Assembly (NCBI RefSeq): GCF_010093595.1
Contig: NW_022985444.1
Coordinates: 564,676-628,675 of the forward strand
Origin: Mytilinidion resinicola
Taxonomy: Eukaryota > Ascomycota > Dothideomycetes > Mytilinidiales > Mytilinidiaceae
Direction: 5' to 3'
Length of the DNA stretch: 64,000 bases
In this document: positions 20,723-31,937 of the stretch, piece by piece
Position numbering within the stretch: the stretch's first letter is position 1
How the letters are laid out: every line of letters starts with the position of its first letter
Position numbers and translations under genes: made by a program
The notes under the pieces: model-generated
Told to the model about the DNA's origin: nothing
Databases searched by the model: none
What the model saw: only the letters and a program-made list of their open reading frames with translations

Positions 20723-21859
20723 CTATGTATGCGATAGGCGGCAACTCTGATGCTCACCCGACCCTCTCCCTGCCCTCACACAGTCCAGGCAGAGGCCGGT
20801 GGTATTGTTGATGGCATCGTCAATCTTCTCTTGTAGTATACGTTTGATGTCACTTACGACAGTATAGCCTTTGGTACAAATGCAGTAAACGCGATTAGTG
20901 CAAGTCGGAACAGGTGCGACAAGCTGCGAGACTTTCTGCTTGATCTCGGGCACCGGAATCTCATCTAGTTTCTTGGAAAGCGGCCAGAGGCCGACGGTCG
21001 ACAGATTGTAGTAGAAAAGCCCAACAACTTGGCGGATACAGATGACGTTGGAGGCTGCTACGAACGGGGTGATAGTAGCATCGAATGCTCGTAACAGACT
21101 TTTGAGTAAATCGTTCCGTTTACTTTCGATCTCATCTGCAAGATTCGGAAGGTCTTAGCCTCTACAATATAGACCTACGTAGTCTTGGTCTGTGTCAAAC
21201 TGTTTACCACCATTTGGAGTGCTCCAAGCATTCGCACACAAGTGTAGACAAATCTGTGTCCAGGCAACGTAGAAGGAGACGCTCGGCTGCTTACCAGTAA
21301 GACCATCTGGGAGCATTTCATATCCAGGAGAAGCATCGAATTTGAGCGGGCCGGGATGGTTATCCACCAAGGCTTTTGTAACTTTTGCGAACGCTTCTGG
21401 GAGGTCAAGACCGTATGTCACAAAAAGGAGCTTCTCGAATCCTTCGCTCCCTGCATGGGGAAGCCACTCTGCAGTCCAGAGAAGACCCCATGGCTTCACG
21501 GGCCCAGCGCAGTCGTACTTATCGCATAAGATAGCAAGTTCAGCCAAGGCGGCTATGTCGCGTTCCATTGGTATTGAACTGGTGCGAAAATGAAGGATAT
21601 GGCAGAGTAAGGCCATAGCAGGTGGGTCGTCGTCCGGTAAAGGAATCACGCGCGGCGATTTAGAGGAAAGTCCCTCGCCTTCTGAAAAGCCATGTGTGAA
21701 CATGGCGCTGAAGACGGAGGACGCGAGGCTGAGAACTTTCGAGGAAACAAGCAGATGTGCAGTCAGGTCTTCAGAACCAAGCTCAAACAAGACGTCCCCA
21801 TTCTTGTCCATCACGGTGGTTCCAGGCGGGTGTCCATGGTTTTCGAGCCTCGTAGCCAT
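20723..21859 (-). CDS. BTB/POZ domain protein
   Basis: 325 residues from exons 21295-21859 and 20723-21135 (978 nt, in frame). Start chosen at MATRLENHG (21859), since the 33 upstream in-frame residues look non-conserved. The N-terminal half is a fungal BTB fold (DVLFELGSEDLTAHLLVSSKVLSLASSVFSAMF, then ALLCHILHFRTSSIP and LAILCDKYDC). The C-terminal exon begins DEIESKRNDLLKSLL and has several cysteines (CTNRVYCICTKGY, GLCLDCVRAG). Fungal BTB proteins of this architecture are common and largely uncharacterised. The 159-bp intron would read through in frame for a while, so an unspliced shorter product is the alternative. Confidence 0.8.
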
Positions 21860-22285
21860 CGTGATAGTGCCCAGTTTAGATGCTAGACTCAAGGGAGATA
21901 AAAGTTTGAGTGCGCTGACGTTTCGAAGACGTTTTATTGGGATTGAGTATCGACTCAACCTCGCAGTGACGACGCGTCTGTATAGATAGAAGAAGAAGCG
22001 CGAATTATACGGTTGTTGTAACCTTCAGCCTTCCAGCCTTCAGCAACGAGGTCATAACGTGTATAGCTTGGCAGAGGCGGAGGGCTGCATGAACGCGGGC
22101 CAATCACAATACATCATCTACAACAAGCAATCCGTTGTCACGACGATTTTCCTGACCTGTGGTGGAAACATGCTGGATATCTGGTCGTTGCTCAAACCTT
22201 TCTGATGGTGTTTTGGTGGTGGTGAGCGGCCCCACGTCTTCGAACTTTCTCTCCACCTCGTTCCGTCCAAGCTTCCTCCGCCAGG
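21860..22285. other. Divergent promoter region, BTB gene and HUS1
   Basis: About 430 bp between head-to-head genes. Contains a short direct duplication near 22023-22040 (ccttcagccttccagccttcag). No further motif is certain. Confidence 0.4.
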
Positions 22286-23656
22286 ATGCGCTTCAAAGCG
22301 TCAATCCAAAATATCTCGATATTTACCAGTATGCCAGCCCTTTGCCGTACGCCGGAGACTCATCTGACGCGTCAATTACAGAACTTACCGCGTCGCTGAA
22401 CTCGCTGGGCAACTTTGCGTGGGTCAAGCTCAGCGACAACCAGGTCTGCTTCACGATCATTCCGGAGCAGGGTACACAAGTCTGGGCGTAAGTCCTGTTA
22501 TTAGCATATCATCTGAAATGACCTAGCTGATTCAGTTATTCTTGCAGTGTTCTATCGATCGTAAGGAATTCTCTCCTACAAATACTTAGAGCTCCCATTG
22601 ACCACCCCGCCCACGCGTAGGACTCCATTTTCGAGGTCTACAACATCCAATCCGCCGCCAACAATGTGGTAAACCTCGAAGTCCCCCTCGCCTCTCTCAC
22701 CAGCGCCCTCCGATCCGCCCTCCAAGCCACCTCTGCCTCAATACGCCTCACGAAGAAGGACAACATCCCCCTCCTCGCCCTTACCATCATCACGACCTCA
22801 TCCATAAACCCACGCGGCGCAATCAGCACAACAGGCAGCAGTCAGGAAGAAGGCGCCTTCGGCAATGGCTACGAGGAGTCTGCCTTTGGCCGCGAGCGCG
22901 AAACCATCGTGACTCAAGAGATCCCCGTGAAGGTGCTGAGCGCCGACTCGGTGTCCGGCCTGCACGAGCCACGCTGCCGCGAGCCAGACGTCCACATCAT
23001 GTTACCCCCGCTGGCGCAGATCAAGGGCATTAGTGACCGGTTCACGAAGCTAGCGTCCGTCGGGGCGAAGGCAGGTGCGGGATTGACGGCGGCGAATGCG
23101 CCTCGCTCGCGGCTAGAGCTGTCTGCCAATATGCACGGGTGCTTGAAGCTGAGCATCCGGACGGACGCGATGAACATTAGCAGCGTGTGGACGGGGTTGA
23201 CGAACCCCGAGCTCGATCCGAGTCAGGTGCAAGGAGGGGAGGAGGGCATTGCGGAGCATCCCAGCACGCGGATGAAGGCGCTCGGGAGTGCAGACGGGCG
23301 CAGCGACGAAGGTTGGGCAACTGTTCGGATTGATGGTCGAGACTGGGGGAAAGTTATGTCAGTTGGACGTCTGGGTGGCAGAGTCATTGCATGTGAGTTG
23401 AAAATTTGCCGCCGACCGCTTTGGAGACCGTCAATCTTTCAATGATGGCCAATCGAACTGACGGTACTACAGGCTTCTGCCATGAACACGCATTGATCCT
23501 CTACGTCTATCTTCCGAATGACAATGAAGGGGAGGACGAGTCAGTGTTGACGGTAAGTCGAGCTGCTTTCATAGCCCCTTCGAAATATGTCACTTTCGCA
23601 ATCCGAATACGCCTGACTGAAAGCCTTAGTACTACATGAGCTCCTACAGCGCTTAG
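22286..23656 (+). CDS. HUS1: HUS1 checkpoint protein (9-1-1 clamp subunit)
   Basis: Subunit of the Rad9-Rad1-Hus1 sliding clamp that is loaded at damaged DNA and activates the ATR/Mec1 checkpoint. 346 residues from six exons: 22286-22328, 22382-22487, 22548-22560 (13 nt), 22621-23392, 23473-23552 and 23630-23656, summing to 1041 nt. The N-terminus MRFKASIQNISIFTK and blocks FTIIPEQGTQVWA, LSIDSIFEVYNIQS, SASIRLTKKDNIPLL, EPDVHIMLPPL, ISDRFTKLA, LELSANMHGCLKL and the C-terminal VIACFCHEHALILYVYLP...LTYYMSSYSA match fungal Hus1 throughout. The 13-nt exon 3 is needed to keep the frame between QVWA and DSIF. Confidence 0.95.
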
Positions 23657-24626
23657 CTAGCGAAGCGCCGCAAATCACTACGACTAGGTAATGAGATTTC
23701 TTGGCAGCATTTCTCTCCAATCTATGGAACGACGGAACGACGATGAAAAGATGACCTATAGCCGGCATCGGTCCAGGACCCTTAATGATATCCAAAACAA
23801 AATAAGGAAGTATAAGGTACTACTTTCATCCTGGCGTAATACTACCCCAAAGTGTCATACCCTTCGCAGCATATTCCACCGGCTTCCCCCAGCATGCCCT
23901 CGTAGAGACACATTCCGGCCCCCAAACACCCGCGCCACACTCCCGCGCAACGACGTCAAAGACACCAGCCCCCACAGTCTGCCTTAACACTCCAAATAAA
24001 CGGACGCACACAAGAGCCTCCTAAAGTCTAGTCACGATAAGGTTGCAAGTGGCTGGTTCACTACACCAACCAACCAAGGTTCCAGTGCACCGCCACCACT
24101 CCGTGACCTTTGGCGGCACAGCACGGCCCACTCATCGCGTAGATTTCCCATCAAGCGCCGCAGGGACAGGGTAACCCGCACGCCACACCCTGTTTTCGCG
24201 CGACGCCGCGCAGGTGGAGCCGGGAGCGTGACCCGCGTGGGCTTTCTGTTCGGGGAGGGCTGCCTGAGGCCGCGCGCTGGGCGTAAGCTGCAAGGCTGAA
24301 GGATGCGGATCCTGGGAAACGGCCGCTTGTTTGACGCAACGTCGCTTGTTTCAGGCAGGCCTGGCGCCAGCGATGGGCGGCGTGCGGGTGGCGTAGGGCT
24401 GAGTTTTGTCACCGGCCGCAAGACGCAGGGTTGAGGTATGTTGAGATGGGAAGACTGTCTTCTAGGTAGAGTGCAGTAGACGTCGATGAAATGAAGTTAC
24501 GGCCGCGGAACTCTGAGTGGATTACAAATCAGAACATCTTCACGGAGGTATACAAATTCCCTTCAAACACATGGTCTATAGCTCCCTATCTCCACCAAGT
24601 CCCCTCAACGCTACCACTCTCCCACA
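23657..24626. other. Intergenic stretch, nothing recognised
   Basis: 970 bp between HUS1 and the cupin gene. The right half is GC-rich with long but unsupported frames on both strands. No RNA gene or repeat seen. Confidence 0.4.
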
Positions 24627-25004
24627 ATGCACCAGCTCGAATTCCCAGCCACGCCCCCCACCCTCCCCAACCCCCTCCTCCCCGCCTCCGAAAACGCGCC
24701 CTGGCGCCTCATCGGGCCGGGGACCTGGGAGCTGCCCCTCAATCACTCTGCTAGCCCTATCAAAGAGAAGTCGGTCCTGCAGTACTACGAACCGCATACC
24801 CCGTCCATCACTGATGCGATTATCACGCACACGTATACTGAGGAAGTAGTGATTCTGAAAGGGAGTCTGACGGATGTGAAGAAAGGGATTACGGCGGTGC
24901 TGGGGAGCTATGCGTTCCGGGAGCCGGGGATGGAGCATGGGCCGTATAGAGCCGGGGACGAGGGGGTGTTGCAGTTTGTTAAGGTGAGGGGGGAGGGGGT
25001 GTAA
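24627..25004 (+). CDS. Small cupin protein (ChrR-like cupin)
   Basis: 125-residue single-domain cupin. Characteristic pieces are PWRLIGPGTWELPLNH, VLQYYEPHTPS, THTYTEEVVILKGSLTDV (beta strands with the metal-ligand region) and AFREPGMEHGPYRAGDEGVLQFVKV, whose PGMEHGPY is a strong family marker with a conserved His. The length fits a complete single cupin barrel. Enzymatic activity is unknown; related proteins resemble the cupin part of ChrR. The 3' flank becomes a polypurine tract immediately after the stop. Confidence 0.75.
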   Translation: MHQLEFPATPPTLPNPLLPASENAPWRLIGPGTWELPLNHSASPIKEKSVLQYYEPHTPSITDAIITHTYTEEVVILKGSLTDVKKGITAVLGSYAFREPGMEHGPYRAGDEGVLQFVKVRGEGV

Positions 25005-25165
25005 TAAATGGAGGAGGAGCGGGGAGATTTGGGAGGGGGTTTGAGGGAGAGGGAGAGGGAGGAGGTTGAGAGGGAGAGACGAACTTGAGAAGGAAAGGAG
25101 GTTGAGAGAGAGTAGTTTGAAAGGGAGATGATGAGTGAGAAGAAGAAAGAAGCTCCCCTCACCAT
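25005..25165 (+). repeat. Polypurine (GA-rich) tract
   Basis: About 160 bp almost entirely of G and A on the plus strand, with repeated gagggagag and gaggttgag elements, directly downstream of the cupin stop codon. Could form triplex/H-DNA; no coding function. Confidence 0.7.
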
Positions 25166-28100
25166 CCGAGAAGAAGATGAGTGAGCTGCTTAGGACGTCA
25201 GAGACGGGTACCTATAACGCCGCCCACGACGCCGCGTGGCTTGCGGACCGAGCCGTTTCGTATTCGGCTCACTGGATGAGTGTTGAGGGTGCCTTGCGGT
25301 GGTCTGAGCTGTAGAAAAACGGTGTTTGTCATACACCGCGTTCGCATTCCTTTTTACGTCAGATGTTGGAGTTGGAGCCGGGTTCGTTTCAGGCACGGAC
25401 ACGATTGTGCTATACTCACTACTGCTTCATCCCACTCTTTGTATTTTCCATGTCGAGGCTATGACTCTATTTGTGTATATGTGGCAAAAATGTAGTCACA
25501 GAGCGATGCAGTCACCGTACAACCCACCAGCCTCATCAATGCCCCCTTCTCGACCTTAGCACCTCCGAAACGAGTTTCCGGTCAAATGCCCTCGTTTTGG
25601 TATATCAATAAATCGCCTAGCTCCTCCCACAACGGCAAATGATTAAGATTACCCGAGCGGGCTGCTGGGCGTCGCATTCCACAGACTCGCTCCGTGCAAC
25701 AATCGATTCGCTTCCGTAGCTGCGGTTCGTGTCTTGTGTCGGCTGCAAGCCACCCGCGCCCGCAGTCCGTACCTGAGCCGTACCGCCCGATCTACCACCC
25801 GCGACCGGGGCTGCTGATCGAGGGCGCTGCGACGACCTGAAACGAGATAGAGGACTAACGGGAGCCGTTGCTTAGTGGCAACGGCGACTAGAGCGCGGTG
25901 GCGTCGATCGAATCGGATTCCCCGCATGATGAATGATGATGACGGTTAACGATGGCGAGGGCGCCGTCCGTATGAGGAGTCATGGAGCGCTCCGGGGTGG
26001 TGGATTTGGAATTGAGTCAATCGCGTATGCTGTGTTATGGAAGCATCGTCTATCCTTGCTGTGGAACAGAAGGCGCAAGGTTTCTTGTGGAACGGAACAT
26101 GTTTGTGGAACGGAATATGGAAGGGTGTGACGGATTTCAAATCGGGAGGACAGGGGTTGACGAGGGAGTACAGATGATGCGATGGCATTACCTACTCTTT
26201 CCAAGAAGATTGGAGTATTGGGTATACGAACTAGACAGTTTAATTAATCCTACCCCTACGGAATATTCTTACGATGATCAAATGTGCGGTACTGCATGCT
26301 TTACTAAAAACCAACATCGATAGAATGCGCGCGTAGGGGATAGAAACGAATGGACCGATCTCTGTGGAGACGTGTGCCTAAGGTGGTCAGTCAAGCAAGA
26401 AGTCAGCAGCTTTGAAACAACAGCATTTCGGCCCCCAAAATAGAATCTCGACACTCGTCGTGGCTGGTGATGTGGGATGTCGTGGTGGTGAGCCGTCCGC
26501 ATCCAGCGCAAATGTCGCATAAATAGCTCGAATTGCCACTCCTTCCAGCCAATGGCGGAGAACTCGGTGGCCGGATTGAGCTCAAACGTCCCTTAATACG
26601 CCCCAAAACGGAATATGGATTGCACTGCCCACGTCAGCCCTAGCGCTACAGAGGACAGGGGCGCCGCGCTTCCTACAGCCTATGAACGAGAACGAAGCGT
26701 GGAAGGGGTATTTTTGGGTGGGTACCTGCAGCGCCCATCCTCTCCATCGGGCTCCAGCCTTGACCCGGGGGCGGGGGAAGCATACCGGTGCAGGTGTGGC
26801 CCTGTTTGGATGCTACGAGGCTCGGGAGTCTGTCTCCTTGCTTGAGAGTGCGGCTCGTGCGTGCATGCATCTTTCGATATTCAATCTATGTTTCGGGAAT
26901 CGAGCAGTCGTGTCTGCCTTCACTGCGATACTTGGCCCCTTTGATAGATTGTACACTACGGGCTGGTGTGGTAACACAAGTAGGGGGCAGTCCCTCCACC
27001 TCCAGCGCGCACCTCGTGGCTCCAGTCGCACAAGCAAGGCGTTCCTTCGGCACGGGGAAAGTGTCTCAACTGTCTTGGAGTCGTTTGTAGCTACGATTGG
27101 CATCCGTGTTGGCCAGGGGCCAGCGATGGAGACCTGGGCGGGCGGCCGCAGCCTCTATTGCTTCGTTAGGATCCCGAGTATTGGCTGTGATTCGCGGGAC
27201 ACGATTTGGGATCTCGGAAGGCGGCCTTATTTTAGGAATGTAGCAGAGTGCAACGGCCCATGAGCCGATTCCAAGGCTGCGCGCCGGTGACAGACGGGAG
27301 CTGGGTCCAGCAAGGAGGTTATTGGCAAACACAAAGACGGGTAGATTGAGGCTCCTGCGGAGTCGAACCAGCTGCAGGCTCTCTCACCGACCCGAGTGGT
27401 TGTCGCCGAGCACTGCGCAGTCGGGACCTCACCGCAGAGCCGCCAGACGAGCTGAGGGTCTAGAGCACAGAACCTCGATCCAACGTTGCAATAATGGAGT
27501 GCTGAAAGAAAGCGTGAGGCCAGCTGTGATCATGCAGTTCTTGGTGCGAGAGGAGACGCCGGGCAATGAATGGCACTGGTCCATTGCAGATCGCCGTTCA
27601 CACGCTGGCTTCATGCAGGTATGACAAGTCGGCGATGAGTCTTTGACAGCCTCAGGCGCACCCCGTTGCCCTCTCACAAGACTCGGCGGCGAGGGGTCGA
27701 TAGGACAGGAGAGGTGGAGCGGCGTGGGCGATGAAGCCAGAGAAGGAGTCGCCGCGACTGTATTTGCAACGCTGGCATGGAGTTCCTCATCGCATTCCTA
27801 TCGCGGCAGGCATCGACGGCGAAGGATCTGTGGTTGCACCCAGCGTGTGGAACGGCGACGATCAAACGCTTCCCCGGCCACGTTGCGAGATGCGGCAGTG
27901 GGTAGTGCAACGGTCGAATCCCTGCCCGCGAAGACAGTGAATGCAGGGCTCGAGGGCGATGACTGTGCCGCGCAGGCCAATGCCATTCACTGAAGCGCAA
28001 ACTCCAGACAAGCGCGCTGGATCAGCAGGCCCTGCTCGGCGCAAGGTGACTTCGCGTCCCTTCGATGCATCCCACGCCGTCACGATGCCAGATCGCCTCG

Positions 28101-28640
28101 CCGCGAACGAACTGGAGCGTGAATTGATGCCTCCGACGCTCTCCATGGCCCCCAGGCTCCCGTTCGTTTCTCGCCTCTCCGCGCCGCGCACGAGAAAGCA
28201 CAACGGCCGCCGCAACGTGCTCGCACAGCGTCACACGTCGCCTTCGTGAATGAAATTAGAAGTGCACCTGGAATACCTACAGTCCGGGGCCACGGCTCAC
28301 CTCACCCGCACCGATGCGCAGCTCTCCCATGCGCATCCCACGCTGCCCCGAAGCGCCAGGGCTGAACCAGGGTCCTCAGCGCCGCCGCCATCCACTCCAG
28401 CGGGTGGCTTGTTCCCATAGCCACAAACCCACTGCTCCCCTCGCACCTGGCACCCACCGCCTGTCCAACGGCTTCGACGCCGCCATCGCGCGGGAACGGG
28501 GCTTGGCCGGTGCAGGTGCCCCCTTCACTACCGCCATGCACAGAAGCACCCTTGTGCGTCCACAGGCAGGGGTGCTAGTAATGCCCGTCCGCTGAGGCCA
28601 CCCTCCCCCAGTTGCCAGGCACCGATTCTGGAAAAGCACG
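25166..28640. other. Long gene-poor stretch
   Basis: About 3.5 kb without any frame I can tie to a protein family. The part from about 26600 to 28600 is GC-rich with many overlapping open frames on both strands, none with coherent protein character. A short triplication of TGTGGAACGGAA-like units sits at about 26058-26118. Two tRNA T-arm-like strings (near 27360 and 27912) do not extend into cloverleaves. It may hold the upstream regulatory region of the MGRGGYN locus. Confidence 0.45.
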
Positions 28641-28649
28641 CGCAGTGAA

Positions 28650-28655
28650 TATAAA
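28650..28655 (+). promoter_or_regulatory. TATA box of the MGRGGYN transcription unit
   Basis: TATAAA within AATATAAAGGC, followed from about 28680 by a long C/T- and CCA-rich leader that looks like a fungal 5' UTR of a well-expressed gene. A second TATA-like string (TTTATAAG) is near 28877. Inferred from sequence only. Confidence 0.45.
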
Positions 28656-29087
28656 GGCAGAGTCCCCAGTTTGCGGCCTGGAGAGTCATCACCACCACTA
28701 CCAAGCATCCATCCATCCCACACACACCAGTTACACGCCTCGCACGCGCGTTTCACTGTCTCGGCCTTTGCGATCCCTGCGTCCCTTCACCACTCTGCTA
28801 CTGCTGCCTTCCATTCTCATTGGGGTCATTTTCGATTTCCGAGCGGCCTCCCGCCTCTTCTCTCAGGTTCTTTGGGTTTATAAGAGCCGTTTCTCTTTGA
28901 GTCATTTGCTTTTCATCCATCCCAACTTCCATCGGTCCTCAAGGCTTCACATCTTCTCTACATCCACATCACCGCGTCTTCGTCTCAGCGTTCTAGTCAG
29001 CAGTCACATATCGTCGTCGTCGTCACTTCAAGCATAGCAATCATAACGTCCTCCTCAACTACCATCATCACTGTCTTCGTATTCTCC

Positions 29088-29111
29088 ATGGGTCGCGGCG
29101 GCTACAACTAG
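29088..29111 (+). CDS. Micro-ORF 1, peptide MGRGGYN
   Basis: A complete 7-codon ORF with stop TAG, too short for standard gene finding. It encodes MGRGGYN, the same peptide as a second ORF 145 bp downstream. The two differ at two nucleotides, both third-codon positions (Gly codons), which is what selection on the peptide would leave. It lies at the end of a pyrimidine/CA-rich leader. Not a family I can name; could be a conserved upstream ORF or a translated micropeptide. Confidence 0.45.
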   Translation: MGRGGYN

Positions 29112-29232
29112 ACGCCTTCCACACGATCAGAGCAGAAGCACCCCGCTTCGAACTACCATCAGACCAGACCAAAGCACCGAGCCAAGAGGCGCCCTACACT
29201 ACCCACACCCACCAACCGTCCCAGCCATTACC

Positions 29233-29256
29233 ATGGGCCGCGGCGGATACAACTAG
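29233..29256 (+). CDS. Micro-ORF 2, peptide MGRGGYN
   Basis: Second 7-codon ORF encoding MGRGGYN, in a near-ideal start context (TTACCATGGG). The sequence between the two copies (29112-29232) is not similar to the flanks, so only the ORF itself is repeated, not a larger duplicated unit. No obvious longer ORF follows that could be the main product; a 209-codon frame from 29379 has no protein-like conservation that I can see. Confidence 0.45.
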   Translation: MGRGGYN

Positions 29257-29814
29257 AGGACCGGAAATCCGGAGTCCCTACACCCCACTCAACAACCATC
29301 GACCGCGTTTTCCAGCGGTCCACTACCACATTTCCCACTCCATGATATTATAACCACATTCCACGCGGCTTTGTATATATGGCGGCACCTTCACATTCCT
29401 ATTCTTACCAGCACGATGACGACGATAGACAAGGAGGATTTCGGGAGGAGGGAGCGCGGTGGATGCGGCGGCGGAGGGAGGAGGAGGTCGTAGAGCATTG
29501 TTCTGATTTCGATTTCTTTTCTCATTCTTCAGCATTGCGAGCGGGCCAGCGATCTGGGATAGAGGTTTCTTTTGCGCAGCGTTCCTGTTCTTTCCCCTTC
29601 TCTTCTCCTTCTATTTTCGTTTCTTCCGGCATTGTTCCTGTTTCCCAGCGAGCATTGCTACGGCACGCCTGTTTCTTTCCTTCTGCTCAATCTGCATTTT
29701 CCAGCTATTCTTGCGCCTCCCCATTTGCGCTTATCTTTGTCGTTGTATTCGCATTTAGCCCTCCATTCCATATCCCAAATCCAATTCCAACCCCCGTGTC
29801 GCCCGACCCGGCTT

Positions 29815-31937
29815 CTATTTCCCCACACAGAACCTGCCTCGCGAAAACACAGATCAGCAAACGTCCATTGCGCAACCCTTCTCGAACGTTGAGATCTGAA
29901 ACAACCGGGGCCCGGCAGGATCCGAACGGTGCCACAGACCGGTCAATCAAAAAACCGTTGTCCGTTGACTCAGGCAGCACATGTGATGCGGAGAGAAAGA
30001 CGCTATGACTCACTTTTCAAACACGACCCCCAAGACCTCCTCGACGTCGCCCGCGTCGCCCCGGCCCGTGATTCGCGCCATGCTGTCGGCTGCGGCGCGC
30101 AGAGACTCGGCGGCGATGACGATGTCGATGGCGGGTTCGTCCCCTACTTCTATTTCTGGTGCGAGTTTGCCTTCCCAGAGCGGGTCCTGGGATAGCTGTT
30201 GTGATTCATAAGGAGCGATGTCGGCTGCGCCGACTGCTGTGAGGAAGGTGTCGAGGTGGTCGAGACATTCGGAGAGGAGGACTCGCTGGCGTTCTGTGGC
30301 GCCAAGAGACTCTTGCCAGATTGATGCGCCGGGTATGTCGTCGGTGGTATCAGAGTCCGGGATCAGGGCGGAGGTCATGGATTTAAAGGTTGAGATGAGG
30401 CCTTGGAGGAAAAATTGTATGTTTCCTGGGTCTGGTTCGGAGGAATTGGTGTCAGAGTTTACGGCGTTTCTGCATGAAATGAAGAAGATGCGGTCGGATG
30501 GGACGTCGAGGGCAGATTGAATCATTTCTTTCCATCGTGCTTCAGCTGCTGTGGCGTTTGAGAGTTTGTCAACTTTGTTGATAGCAACGACGACGTTGAT
30601 ACCGAGATCCACACACTCCTTGGCTGTTACTTTGACCTCGGGGTCGATATCCCTCGACGCATCTTGAACCACAATCAAAACATCCGACTCAAGTGCACGC
30701 TGCTTAGCCCTCTTAATCCCCTCTTGCTCCACCACACCCACCGGGCCACCTCCACCCTCTCCCACATCCCCACCCGCCAGCCCCGCCCTCCTCAACCCCG
30801 CCATATCCCCCAACCTAACCAACCACCCGCCCAGATCCACCCCAACCTCGACCACATCCCTCGTCGTCCCCGCCTCGGCCGCCACAATCACCGCCTCGCG
30901 CCCCACAATCCGATTCAGCAAACTACTCTTCCCCGCATTCGGCGCCCCCAGCAACGCCACCCCAATCCCGCTCCGCAACAACTCCCCCCTCACCGCATTC
31001 GCGCGCTGCGCCTCCATCTGCCGCCGCAGCCGCAGTATCTGCCCCGCCACCGACGCGCACAGCGCCGCCGGGGACTCGTCGAAGTGCTGGTCCTCGGAGA
31101 AGTCGATCAGCGCCTCCAGCTCCCCGCGCGCGAGGAGGAGTAGCTGGCGCCAGTGCTCGTAGCGCGCGGCGAGGGCGGCGGTGGTGCCGCGCACGGCAAG
31201 CTGGCGCTGCCGCTCGGTGGATGCGGAGAGGGAGTCGCCGAGGGCCTCGATTTGGGGGAGGTCGATGCGGTTGTTGGTGAAGGCGCGGCGGGTAAATTCG
31301 CCGGGCTCGGCGTAGCGGATGCGAGGTGGGGTATGGAGGCTGTGTGAGGCGGGGAGGGAGGAAGGGATGGCGGCGAGGACGGCGCGCACGATGGCGGGGC
31401 CGCCGTGGAGGTGCAGTTCGAGGACGTCTTCGCCCGTGACGGTGGAGGGGGAGGGGAAGTAGAGGATTAGGGCGCCCGAGTCGAGGATCGTGGAGGGGGA
31501 GGGGAGGAGGTGGGGGGTGTATAGTCGGCGGAGGGTTGCGTGGCGGGGTTTTGGGAGGGGTTTGGAAGGGCAGAGGGATTGGTATATCTAGGAGGAGAGT
31601 GGGTTAGAATGAGGGTATGGTTGATGCTTAATGGTAGATTGGTGGATCGATCTACCTGGAGGCATGCTGGTCCAGATATGCGGATCACGGCTATGGCGGC
31701 TTTCCCTGGAGCAGTTGATAGGGCGTATATGGTAGAGTCCTCATGATGAATGACATTTGAATTGCCAGTATGGTAATTGCGATGAAAGTATGGGCTCAAG
31801 GGCCGTCGTGAGAAAGGTGTAACATAATTGCGAAAAGCGCAGTAATTTTTCCCAATTGGCAATTGGGCGACATGTAGACGGCGATACGGACAGTTGTGTC
31901 GTGGTAAGTGCTTGGAAAGACACTGGAGAGCTCTCAT
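29815..31937 (-). CDS. MSS1: MSS1/MnmE mitochondrial tRNA-modification GTPase
   Basis: Mitochondrial GTPase (GTPBP3/TrmE family) that with MTO1 installs the wobble-uridine carboxymethylaminomethyl-type modification. 624 residues from exons 31656-31937, 30014-31587 and 29815-29833 (1875 nt, in frame). The N-terminal basic region is a probable mitochondrial targeting signal, followed by the TrmE N-domain (STIYALSTAPGKAAIAVIRISGP, GEDVLELHLHGG, RYAEPGEFTRRAFTNNRIDL). The G domain has G1 GAPNAGKSS, G2 region TTRDVVEV, G3 DMAG and G4 NKVD. The frame appears to end at VFEK, but a GTGAGT site there and an AG at 29834 splice in a 19-nt exon giving FCVGK-stop, the conserved C-terminal C(I/L/V)GK motif with the functional Cys. 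The last intron is 180 bp. Confidence 0.93.

Noticed and set aside
27340..27930. tRNA-like T-arm strings (GGTTCGACTCC on minus near 27360; GGTCGAATCC on plus near 27912)
   Set aside because: The flanking bases do not form T-stem, anticodon arm or acceptor pairings, so no tRNA is called.
29379..30008. 209-codon plus-strand ORF after the micro-ORFs
   Set aside because: Biased composition (Ser/Phe/Pro from C/T-rich DNA), overlaps the MSS1 last exon and intron on the other strand, no family resemblance. Could still be the 3' part of the micro-ORF transcript.
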